This document shows positions 36,673 to 46,700 of a stretch of DNA of 64,000 nucleotides, one piece after another. The position numbers were made by a program, and so were the translations under genes. Source of the DNA: Pyrocephalus nanus (taxonomy: Eukaryota; Chordata; Aves; Passeriformes; Tyrannidae); contig CM076272.1 of assembly GCA_038380795.1 (NCBI GenBank), forward strand, positions 3,725,001 to 3,789,000, given 5' to 3'. The notes beneath the pieces are model-generated. The model was not told where the DNA came from, ran no database searches, and was given only the letters and a program-made list of their open reading frames with translations. Every line of letters begins with the position of its first letter. Position 1 is the first letter of the stretch.

Positions 36673-39064
36673 AGTCGTTTTTCTGGGAGGTTCCATGTAG
36701 GTAGATAATTGCCTGGGAATTGATTCCTGCTAGGGGGAAGTATTCCAGCTTGCTGCTTGTTCTGCAGCTTTGAGGGTAGTTTCGCTCCAAAATCTTTGCT
36801 AGCAGAGGGATGGTGGACACACCTGGATTTATAACTTCCTCTTGCCTTGGGAGAGACCACATCACAACTCATCTGGCATGAGCTGTGAAATGAAACTGGA
36901 ATCTTTCTGCTTGAGGAAAGTATGGCCAAGACTATTTAATCTCCCAAAGACAATCTGTGGTATTTTCTAGCCAATCCTAAGAGCAAAAAGAGGCTATTGA
37001 AGGACTTGCCAAGCTTTGATTTGTCATGAAGCTGTGGGTCTCCTATAACTTCTCTTCCCACCTGTGTTCCCTTCAGCACAACAAAAGCAACGGTGCTAAA
37101 TGGCTACTACATCCCCAAGAACACCTGTGTGTTTATCAACCAGTGGCAAGTGAATCATGATGAGTGAGTATTCCAAACCCCCCTGTGTTCATCTGGGCTG
37201 CCATGGGTTTGCTTGGTGTTAGGATCACTCTAATCCTTATTACAAAAGATGAATGGATCACGAAGGAAAAGGCAGACTGAACCAAAAATCACATGGATTT
37301 GATTCTGAGCCCAGCCTTGTCTCTCCTGGGTGTGGAGCTGGTCCAGGTTCCACAGCTCCCCAATGCCAGGGCTTACCCAATTTATGTGGTGATGCCCTCG
37401 ATGCACTGGGCAAGGGCTGGAAGCTCAGGCTGCTGGATAATCAGGAATCAGTAGATCCTCCTGCCAAGCAGATCTTGTGATCTGGGTTGATGGCTTTGGA
37501 TGTGCTCAATGGGAATGGCCTGGTTCCCTCTTTAAGGGAGCAGAATGTCATGATGCGACTCTTGGTAAACTCGATAGGCTCGTGTTGTGATTGCTGATGA
37601 ACAGTTTTGGGAATGAAAGGGGGTCTGGAAACCAAAGTCCCATCTTGTCTCTCCACTGCTCCCCAGTAGAGACCCTCTTGGTGGGGAGTAAGCTGATCAA
37701 GGCTTGATACAGAAGGTGGTTCCCAGACCAGGTATTTTGGATCAGAAACTCAAGATATTCATTTCCAAATACCCCAGCAGCACAGAAACCTGCCAATATT
37801 CCTTCTGCTCCTGCTGCTCTGGTGAGCATGAAATGGGAATTCCGGCTTTTAGGGCAGAGAGGATTCCCCATATCCAAGCAGAAATTCTCAGCTAAGGCAC
37901 TGTTAAATCCCCCCTGGCACCTCCCAGCAGCCAAGCTGGGACACACTGGGAAGTTTTGCTGGGAGGATTCAAAAAGAGGAACCCTCTGGTCTCCATCCTT
38001 CCTTTTTGAAGGGCTGCTGACTGGCTTCTGTGTTGAAACTGCAGGGTCTGTGGTGGTTGCATACAGAATTAAATTCATCTCCAGTATCTGCATGGGCAAA
38101 CACAATATGAGCTCGGAACAGAGGTTTCAGTAGACTGAGCTGATGGAGTCTGACACGGAGTTGGCATTTTAGATCAGGAATAGAGCTTGCCAGAGGTTTT
38201 TTTGGGTGGTGGAATGAGACAGCACTGCAAAGCTTCTCTCTACAAGAAGATTTTTTTGATCACTGACCCCATCACAGTGGGTGAAAACTGTCATGATGCC
38301 CCAAGGTTTGGAGCCCCTCTGCTCTGGAGACAGGCTGGGAGAGCTGGGGGTATTCACCTGGAGAAGAGAAGGCTCTGGGAAGACCTTAAAGCCCCTTCCA
38401 GTGCCTAAAGGACCTTCAAGAAATCTGGAGAGGGACTTTGGACAAGAGCCTGGAGGGACAGGACAAGGGGGAATGGCTTCCCACTGCCAGAGGGCAGGGT
38501 TAGATGGGATATTGCAAAGCAGGTCTTCTCTGTGAGGGTAGTGAGGCCCTGGCACAGGTTGCCCAGAGAAGCTGTGGCTGCCCCATCCCTGGAAGTGTTC
38601 ACAGCCACGTTGGACGGAGCTTGGAGCAACCTGGTCTAGTGGAAGGTGCCCCTGCCCATGGCAGGGGGGTGGAACAAGATGAGCTTTAAGGTCTCCAAAC
38701 CATTCCGTGATTCTGCAATAAAACAGTATCCTCAGGTGTGTCTCTTTTCTGCCCCAGGAACCTTTGGAAGGAACCCTCAGCCTTCAACCCCGAGCGGTTC
38801 CTCAACCCTGTGGGGACCGAGATAAACAAGACAGAGAGTGAAAAGGTGTTGTCTTTTGGCCTGGGGAAGCGGCGATGCATCGGGGAGACCATCGGCCGGT
38901 GGGAGATCTTCCTCTTCCTGACCACCCTGCTGCAGCAGCTGGAGTTCAGCCTCCGCCCCGGGGAGGAGGTGGACATCACCCCTCAGTACGGACTGACCAT
39001 GAAGTACAAGAAGTGTGAATGCTTCCAGATCAAGCAGCGTTTTCCCGGGAAAAGCTCTCCATAA
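34867..39064 (+). CDS. CYP1A4: Cytochrome P450 1A, CYP1A1-type (avian CYP1A4), 527 aa
   Basis: This is the second Ah-receptor-inducible P450 of the ER. Coding exons: 34867-35715, 35930-36056, 36317-36406, 36495-36618, 37077-37163 and 38758-39064, with the same sizes as CYP1A5 and a stop TAA at 39062-39064. Features are an N-terminal anchor at about 16-38, PPGPRGYP at 48-55, I-helix FDTVTT at 327-332, ExxR (EMFR) at 382-385, and [10 protein letters not shown] with Cys466. Exon 3 ([16 protein letters not shown], then [14 protein letters not shown]) is of mammalian CYP1A1 type, and the gene faces EDC3 as CYP1A1 does; hence CYP1A4. Residues 24-120 are identical to CYP1A5. Residue 361 is Trp (TGG) in IGWERRPRL, where CYP1A5 has Gln. 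Intron 6 is 1594 bp, against 228 bp in CYP1A5, partly because of a CR1. Confidence 0.93.
36641..36671. repeat. T31 homopolymer 22 bp after a splice donor
   Basis: A T-run of about 31 bases lies in CYP1A4 intron 5, starting 22 bp after the donor of exon 36495-36618. Its length is probably variable between individuals or sequencing runs. Confidence 0.9.
37164..38284. other. CYP1A4 intron 6, part before the CR1
   Basis: Unique-looking intronic sequence with open frames but no domain. I see nothing else in it. Confidence 0.6.
38285..38722 (+). mobile_element. CR1 LINE 3' fragment in CYP1A4 intron 6
   Basis: CR1 phrases include GGAGCCCCTCTGCTCTGGAG, GAGAAGGCTCTGGG, CCCTGGCACAGGTTGCCCAG, TGGCTGCCCCATCCCTGG, GCAACCTGGTCTAGTGG and CCAAACCATTCCGTGATTC. 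It ends 36 bp before exon 7. Plus orientation. Confidence 0.93.
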
Positions 39065-39460
39065 TACACCAGAAGTGCTGCCTTGCAGAGGAAAGCCAGC
39101 CCTCAGCATCAGACACTTAGCCTGCTTTTGATAAGGCACAGCCCCTTGTTGTGTTGCTTCACTGGAGGCTTGTTCCTCTCGTGGAGATGGAAGCAGGGTG
39201 GGATAAAGCTGGCTTTGTCGGGCTCTTTGCAGCCCCTGGAGCCAGCTCCATCACCCTTTCCCACATGGATGTTCACCAGAGGTCCAGCACTCATGCCTCT
39301 TGGAGAGATCCAGGGGAAACACAGCCCTGTGGTGAGGAGGAGGATCCTTGGGGGTGGGAGAAGCAGGGTGGGATGTTGGTGGGATGTCCTCTGCCCTGAG
39401 CTGGAGCCGCGATGGACAACTCCCCTCATCCAAATATAAATAAACCTCAGAGAAACCTGA
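39065..39460 (+). other. CYP1A4: CYP1A4 3'UTR (probable minimum extent)
   Basis: The first AATAAA after the stop is at 39439-39444. Others near 39698 and at 40086-40091 could give longer transcripts. The choice cannot be made from sequence alone. Confidence 0.5.
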
Positions 39461-40970
39461 CCAGCCTTATCTCACAGGGTGAAAGCCTGTTTTCCAAAGC
39501 CTTCAGCTCTTTGTGCCAACGGGAACGGGTGCTTCCCGTTGCTCCAGGTGCCTTCTGAAGGGCTCTCAAGTTTGCACCAGAACCCACCTCAAGAGGACCT
39601 GTCCTGTGTGCACCCACACACCTGAATTCCTTGAATGTTAACTCATGAAGTGAGTCCCCGAGTGTTTCTACCAATCCTTGGTGGCAGACTGCTAGGAAAA
39701 ATAAACATGTCCATAAGCAGTGCTGCTCCCAAATTGAGATATTAACTGAACTCCTAACACAAAGCCTGAAAAATATCAAAGGACTTGGAAAAAGGGACGG
39801 GAAAGACAGAGGAACTGTAGGACATTTCTGGCTTTCAGACTAACTGTGCATTTGCTGCTTTTTTTAATTAATAGAGTTTTGTCCTTATCAAGCAATAGAT
39901 TTCTATATCCAGACTAATTAAAGGAACAAGGATTTGAGGACTGCAGGAGGTGCCTTATGCTGCATTCTGCTTTAGCCAGTGGAAGATGAAGCCTCATGGC
40001 AAACAGAGCAGCAATGGATGCTTGTTTGTACTTGTATGGAATGCAGCCATGTGCTTTGATAGAAATCACACAATATTTCTAAGCCAATAAATGCTTATCT
40101 GAAATTTTCTTGAGTTTCTTGCTGGTCTTATTCCACTGGGAAATGATTTTTAGGGCGAATAAGCACCCTACACCTCTCTATCATCCTTAAAAATTTGACT
40201 TGATGTTTCTCATCAGGTTTTTTTTTCCTATTGGACATGAGTGGGCTGTGACACCAGTGGCATTGGGGTAAGTTTTTAGTCCCCATGGGAGCTGGCTCTG
40301 GTCCTCCTGCTGGCTAAAGTCTCAGCTGGGATTTGCAGAGGGGTGATGCCAAGCTCTGGATCAGTTCAGGATTTCACTAAAAATCAGGACTAGCCTTTCT
40401 AGCCCCCCTCAAAATGGAATCAATAGGTCAGAACCCACCTCTCAGGGAGCAATCCATGGAGGGATATTTCATGCCATCACTTATCCCCATCTCGGAGCAC
40501 AACGAAATATGAAGCTATGCATAATTTCCCTTAAAACAAACAAAAAAGGCTATAAACATTAAATTTCCATGCAAATAATTAGTACATGGAAAACTGGGGT
40601 CTGTGCATCCCTGAAGTGGCATCCCTGAAGGGATCAGCCCTCCGGCATTTCCAGCCCTGTTGGACCACGGAATTATTTTTAATATTGGTGTTGTGGTATG
40701 GATAGCTGCTCTGCAGCAGGGGAGCCTTCCTCTTGCTGTGATCTCGCTCACCTCCGTGTTACTGTTACCGGCTGCTGTCAGAATGATTTTGTTCTTAATT
40801 AGTGTCCCCGGCCCAGCCTGTGTTTAGCCACTGGCAGACGGATCCAGCACTCCACCCGCTCTTTCCTCCCGGTAATGAGCAAAACAGCCCCCAACTGCGG
40901 AGCGGGGAAGGCGGGTGGTAAGGGAGCCGAGGAGAAAGTGGGAGATTAATGTGTCTGTGTCTCTGCTGGT
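39461..40970. other. CYP1A4-EDC3 intergenic region, no gene seen
   Basis: Mostly AT-richer unique sequence with further AATAAA motifs. No spliced coding exon or RNA gene was recognised. Confidence 0.6.
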
Positions 40971-40979
40971 GAGCCAGGG

Positions 40980-41425
40980 AGAGAGGATGGAGGGAATAGA
41001 GGTGCGATGGAAGGGGTGGAAGAGATGAAGATGATGGAGGTGGAATGGAGGTGTGGCAGAGGTGATTCAGGTGTGAGGGAGGGGGTAAAGGGGGTGGAGA
41101 TGATAGAGGGAATGGACGGAATGGAAAGGTGACAGAGGGGATGGAGGTGTGATGGAGGGGATGGAAAGGTGACAGAGGGGATGGGGGTGTGATGAAGGGG
41201 ATGGAAAGGTGACAGAGGGGATGGGGGTGTGATGGAGGGGATGGAAAGGTGTCAGGCGATGGAGGTGTGATGGAGGGGATGGAAAGGTGACAGAGGGGAT
41301 GGGGGTGTGATGGAGGGGACGGAAAGGTGTCAGAGGCGATGGAGGTGTGATGGAGGGGATAGAAAGGTGACAGAGGTGATGGGGGTGTGATGGAGGGGAT
41401 GGAGGGATGATGGAGGGGATGGAGA
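40980..41425. repeat. 40-bp minisatellite upstream of EDC3
   Basis: Units beginning ATGGAAAGGTGACAGAGGGG start at 41121, 41161, 41201, 41241, 41279, 41319 and 41359, so the period is 40 bp with one 38-bp unit. Less regular relatives extend to about 40980. On minus this gives an open Pro/Ser/His-rich frame, which is a by-product of the repeat. Confidence 0.93.
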
Positions 41426-41461
41426 ACATTTGGCGGCAGCAGTGGAGACACGACAGAGGAC

Positions 41462-41482
41462 ATGCAGCAGCAGCAGCAGCAA
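41462..41482. repeat. (GCA)n short microsatellite
   Basis: GCAGCAGCAGCAGCAGCAA-type run of about six triplets. Confidence 0.9.
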
Positions 41483-41639
41483 TACAGATGTGACGGCCGT
41501 GATGAGGGTGGGAGAGCGGACATGCGACAGCAGCGACGGAGAGGTGGCAGAGCTCACAGAGACGACGGAGGTGAGATGGAGGTGATGGGGACACGCTGAC
41601 AACCGTGGAAGTGCGGGCGAATGTGTGACAGCAGTGTCA

Positions 41640-42170
41640 GCGGGGGACGGGGAGACGGGGCGGGGACGGCGGGCGTGTGGCAGGGGTGACAGAGGTGGCA
41701 GGGGTGACAGAGGTGGCAGCGGTGACAGAGGTGGCAGCGGTGACAGAGGTGACGAAAAGCTCAGGGCAGCTCGTCCGCGCCGCGGCAGAGCGGGCACTGC
41801 GCATGCGCGCGGCGCGGCGGCCCCGCGCCTCTCTATGGCCCCGCGGCGGCCGGAGCGCCGCGGGAGGGGGGCGGTGCCGGAAGTGGCGTCAGGCCGAGCG
41901 TGGCTGAGGCGGAGGGGCGGCCGTGAGGCGGGAGCGGCGGCGACGGGTGAGGGGAACGAGGATCGGGGGGCGGCGGGACGGACACCTCGGCACGGCACGC
42001 CGGGGGGTCCGGCGGGATCGGGCCGGGGCGAGACGGGGCCTTCCGCAAGGGCTGGGCCTCGCGAGGCGCGGCTGTGGCGCCAGGCCCCGGCCGGCCTGCC
42101 CGGGCCGCGGTGGGGAGGCCGGGCCGGGGGCAGCCACGGGGGCGGGAGGCCTGCGGGGCTCCGGTGCTCA
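41640..42170 (+). promoter_or_regulatory. EDC3: EDC3 CpG-island promoter and untranslated exon 1
   Basis: This is a CG-dense island without a TATA box, with an ETS-type CCGGAAGTG at 41877-41885, as in many housekeeping promoters. A strong donor (GGCGACGG|GTGAGG) puts the end of a non-coding exon at 41946. The transcription start is probably close to 41880-41900, but this is an inference from motif position. Confidence 0.7.
41677..41755. repeat. 18-bp minisatellite (GTGACAGAGGTGGCAGNG)
   Basis: Four and a half tandem units of 18 bp lie at the edge of the EDC3 CpG island. Because 18 is a multiple of three, the frame stays open; there is no coding evidence. Confidence 0.92.
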
Positions 42171-42204
42171 GCGCTGGGAGCCCCTCTGCTTATCCGTGGG
42201 GGGA

Positions 42205-42335
42205 GGGCTCGTGTTTACCTTTCGGGGGAGCCCCGTGTTTACCGGTGGGGAGCCCTTTGTTTACCTGTGGAGAGGGTCCCTGTGTTTACCTATGGGGTCC
42301 CTGTGTTTACCTGTGGGGGGCCTTGTGTTTTCCCA
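42205..42335. repeat. Minisatellite in EDC3 intron 1 with repeated TGTTTAC
   Basis: Five to six units of about 22-26 bp contain CC(C/T)GTGTTTACC(T/G)GTGGGG. TGTTTAC, a forkhead-factor core, occurs at 42212, 42236, 42258, 42283 and 42304. Confidence 0.8.
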
Positions 42336-43756
42336 GGGGGATCAGGGCAGCCTCCCCCGATCCAGCCCTGGCATAGTTTAGTTTATATTTGCTCTCAAAC
42401 ATAGATATTTATTTGTTTATTTACTTACTTATTTACTCATTGAAAGGAGGCTCTTATTTTTAGAAAGGATCCGTGTAAGGTGATGAGGTGTGCTGAGCTC
42501 TTTCCCTTATTTCCTAAGGGACAAAAAAGCAAAACAGGAGAGGGAATGAAGTTTTAGTTTTGCTGCAGGTTCTTAGGGATGTGTTGTCTGTGCTTTGAGA
42601 GTGCTTTTTATCAGCCATCGCCTTGGGATGCAGACATTGTCATCATGGGTTAATATAAATGCACAGAACAGGAAGGAAAGGAGGCTGGTCCTGATGAATT
42701 TAGGGCTTAGTGACCAAATTCAGTGTTTTCTGCCCTTTGAAGCATCCCTATTTTCAGTCCTCTGAAAGTTGGGGAAGTCCAATTTTTTTATGCTCGTTTT
42801 TTTTTTTTTTTTTTTCCTTTTTTTTTTTTCTTTGCATCTTTTTCTGAGAAGCTCAGCACAGGAAAGGCTTGAAGAGAAGTCAAATGCCTCTCCCAGGGAT
42901 GTGATTTGTATGTTGATGTTGATCTCTGTCGGTTATCTGTTGTGTTTCTTAGAGTAAATACCAAGCATATTCCTCCTCTTTGATTACAGCATGAAAGGCA
43001 AATCTATACATTTAGGAGCTTGTCATCTCTCTTGCTCTCTGGTGATGCTAGTGAGCCTGTCACCTCCCTGTGTTCTGAGGGAATCTCAGATCAAAGGACG
43101 TGTTTAGCTGCTTCCAGGTGTGTTGGGGCTGAACATCTGAATAAACAAATTTGAGTTTTTTGTCCCTGATTCTAGTGCTGGAAAGCAGAGCAACTTTTTT
43201 TCTTTTTTTCTCTCATTTATTTAATTGTGGCAATGATAACTAATATTCCAGGCTCTGCAGAGCATGGAGCCTTTTGTCCTGGGCTCCGGTGTTTGGGATT
43301 TTCCTTCCTTCTGTGTCTCTCTCTTCCCTTAAAGGTTTTGGTTTTCACTTGCACCTGCAGAGATGAGTTATCTCACTGTGATTGTTCACAGAAGCTGTTC
43401 TACCCTGATGTTCACGTGCCAAAATTTTAAACAGGGAGGTGAAGATAAATTCCCTGTTTGAACTCCCAGGGAGAATGTCCAAAGGCAGGACTAAATGCTC
43501 TTGGAAGTTGTAAATCCTGAAATCAGTTAGTCAGACATCTGTGGTACCATCATAAAGCCCCATCCAGGGATTTTCCTTCCCCCTGGGATCGTTGGTGTCC
43601 ATAGGGATGCTGTTTCCTCCCTGCAAAGGAAGGAGAAGCTGACAGAGCCGGAGTCTGGGTGGGAGCCGGGGTTATGAGCCGGGGGACATGGCTGATGCTA
43701 ATTCAGGTTGTCCCTTTTCTGCCTCTTCTTACCGCCAGGTCTGTGTCTCTTCACAG
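42336..43756 (+). other. EDC3: EDC3 intron 1, remainder
   Basis: T-runs are present at 42798-42830. No repeats of known family or other genes were recognised. It ends at the acceptor TCTTCACAG before 43757. Confidence 0.55.
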
Positions 43757-43774
43757 CAGCTGTGTGCCAGAAAT

Positions 43775-46700
43775 ATGGCTACAGACTGGCTTGGGAGCAT
43801 CGTGTCGATTAATTGTGGAGAAAGCTTGGGAGTCTACCAAGGAAGAGTGTCGGCTGTGGATCAGGTCAGCCAGACCATTTCCCTGACGCGGCCCTTCCAT
43901 AACGGGGTCAAATGCCTTGTGCCAGAAGTCACCTTCAGGTTAGTGCCTGTCTCTTTTTCCCCCTGCCTTTTCCCAGTGGTTTGGATGGTTTTATTTGGTT
44001 CCCCCCTCCACCAGAAATGACCTCTTTGTCCTGAATTTCCTTACTGCTACTGAGTGCCTCTTGGGTTTGTGTTAGTCTGTGTGCAGGAGATTAGTTTCTG
44101 GCTCACATCATAGAGTGGGTAGCTCAGGCTTGGAGGTTATTTAGGGGTGAGATTCTGTGTGTGTGTATATATATATATATATTTATTATCGTGTGTGTAC
44201 ATTCTGTTGTTCGGGGTTTGGGTAACTGAGGAGGATGATATGCTTTTTAATGCTTTGCCCTCAGCAGTTCTTTCCCACCAGTTCCTGGTAACACTGTGCT
44301 TAAAAGGCGTAAATAAGAGTCACTCATCACTGGACATTTTCCTGTTCCATGGAATGTTATAGTTAAGACTCTGAGTCACTGACTTTTCAGTAAGATTAAT
44401 TTCACAAAGTCAATACTTTCTTTTATCTTGGGTTTTGAAGAGAGAGAGTGGGAAAAAGCAACAACTACATCCTTCCAGGAGATGTGTGGAAATCTATCTA
44501 CTTTTATATCCCACTTGGATAAATACTAAGTTAAAATTAGAATTTCTGATGTATTTCTTGCAGTCAGTGCAAAGGGAGGTCTTTATAATCACTTCTTTGT
44601 TTCCTTTTGGCTTGTGCCCAGTGCTGGATTAGTTTTCTTTATACTTTTTTTCTGTGGAAATGGCAAGTACCGTCTTTATCTGAGCATTTATCTGCACTAA
44701 TCTAAGGGCAGCATTCTGTAGAAATGGATTGAAAGTAATAAAAGCCTCAAGGCTAAGGGTAATTAATTATCTAGAAACTGTTAAATTAATGCATATTTTT
44801 GCAAAGGTCTGGGCCAGTTCCTTCCAGTTTTTGCTTGACAGATTCCTGTTTCAGCTGAGAACAGAACCTCTCAAACAAAATCCAGGTGTAGTATAGAAGT
44901 ATTGAAATGGTTATTTGTTATTTTTGTTAAGTATTTTGATGTCTGTGGAAATATCTTGTGTGTTTCAGTATTAAAATCCTTTTATTCCCTTGTTTGTATT
45001 GATAATGACATCAGAACAATCCCACCGTACAATGCTGGATGATTTTCTTTAGGAGTTGGTTTTTTGTTTGTTTGTTTGTTTTTCAAAGATACCTGGAAAG
45101 CTAAAATCCTGAATGTCTGGTTTTCTTGTCCTGTTTTTAGGGCACGTGACATTACTGAGCTGAAGATTCTGGAGATCCCAGGGCCAGGGGACAGCGGGAG
45201 ATGTGGGGATCTGCAGCAGATGGAAACAGGCATTCCTGGGGTTGGATGCCAGGTGGGGCCCAGTCAGAATGGCACTGGCAAAGTGTTAAAGAAGCCCATC
45301 TCTAGCAGCGCTCCGCAGAACATCCCGAGGAGAACAGACATGAAGAATCAGGATATTATCATCTCTCCACAGCAGCAGTGCTCCAAGAGCTACATGGATC
45401 GACACCTGGAAACGCTGACTCAATCCAAAGGCTTCCGTCGCAGACACAATTCCTGTGAGTATGTGTGTTACCCTGCCTGAGTTAGTGCTGCAACACCTTC
45501 CCTTCTTCAGCAAGAACTCTGCAAATGGGGCTGGAAACTTTCCCTGTCTCACCCTATGCATTATTCTGAAGTAGAATATATTTCTCTGTACATAAAAAAT
45601 GTCTGATGCCAATTCAAAGACTTCCTCATTCTTGCTATCTGTCCTATTTGAAAACTGCACGGTTTCCAGCCTCTTCTTTTTCTTTAAAAGGAACTGGAAA
45701 CAAACTGCAATATTACCAAGCTTTTCTATTTAAAGCCTGTTTGCCCATAACCTGTTACATCATCACCCTATATATAATTACAAAAGTTTTTTTTACTCTG
45801 CTGTTAAAAACCCAAATGAATGAGGGTGATGTAAGATACGATCAGAGCATCCCAAAGTCAAACATCCATTATTCTTGTTTCTGTTGATAAAATCTTCAAA
45901 ATTGGGCCAGAACTGTTTTTTTTCATTTTTTTATCGAAGCCCCCTGAGATACCCTGCTTTCCAGATCTTGATCATCCAATTATTGAAATGTCAGCATATA
46001 TCCAGCATATTTCCATGACTTAATAGCTGAAGCATCAGTATGTATCCAGTGTATTTCCATGACTTCATTTCCCCCCTTCCCCCTTGTATTTAGAAAAGGA
46101 ACAAAACTGAGGTGGGCCGGGCCAGTTAAAGAGGTCAAAAGCTGTATTTTTATGGAGAAATTCCTAGACCTCTATAAGTCATCTTCCCCCACCAACAGCT
46201 GGATTATTTTCACCCCTTCCAGGGTGTCTGGTGGATCTGGGGTGAGCAGAGACTGCTTCAACCCACAAATACCTTGTGTTGGGTTTGCATAAGCACAACA
46301 ACAGATCACCTTTTCTTTTACAGACTTTGAAACAAGTTGAGCAAGGTCCTAGCTGTAGATTGTTAGCTTGTATTCCTCTTGGAATAAAGGAGGTAGAGAA
46401 ATGATCTGTTATCCTCTAAAATTTGTGTATTTGGAGAGTAGGGTGAATGATGCATGAGTCTTGGGAGGAGGGTGGGAATGGTCCTGGCTTTGTGGAGATT
46501 GTGGGTGCAGGTTTCCAGGGAAAAACGGGCTGAGATGTCACATAGAACTTCAGTCATACAGGGCTTAATACAGCTGAAAGTTGACCTCTTGTTGGCCTTT
46601 AGCGTGCCGAGCCAGGGACAGAATTCCCCCTTTTGGAGTACTTGTGTGACAGGAATCAATAAACAACAAATACCAACGCAGATTTCCCAACAATGGCTCT

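Noticed and set aside
40795..41594. Pro/Ser/His-rich open frames on minus
   Set aside because: They come from the 40-bp minisatellite; 40 is not a multiple of three, and several frames are open at once, which is typical of stop-free repeats.
41677..42404. 259-codon plus-strand frame through the EDC3 promoter
   Set aside because: It crosses the 18-bp repeat, the CpG island, a clear splice donor and the FOX-motif repeat; no domain.
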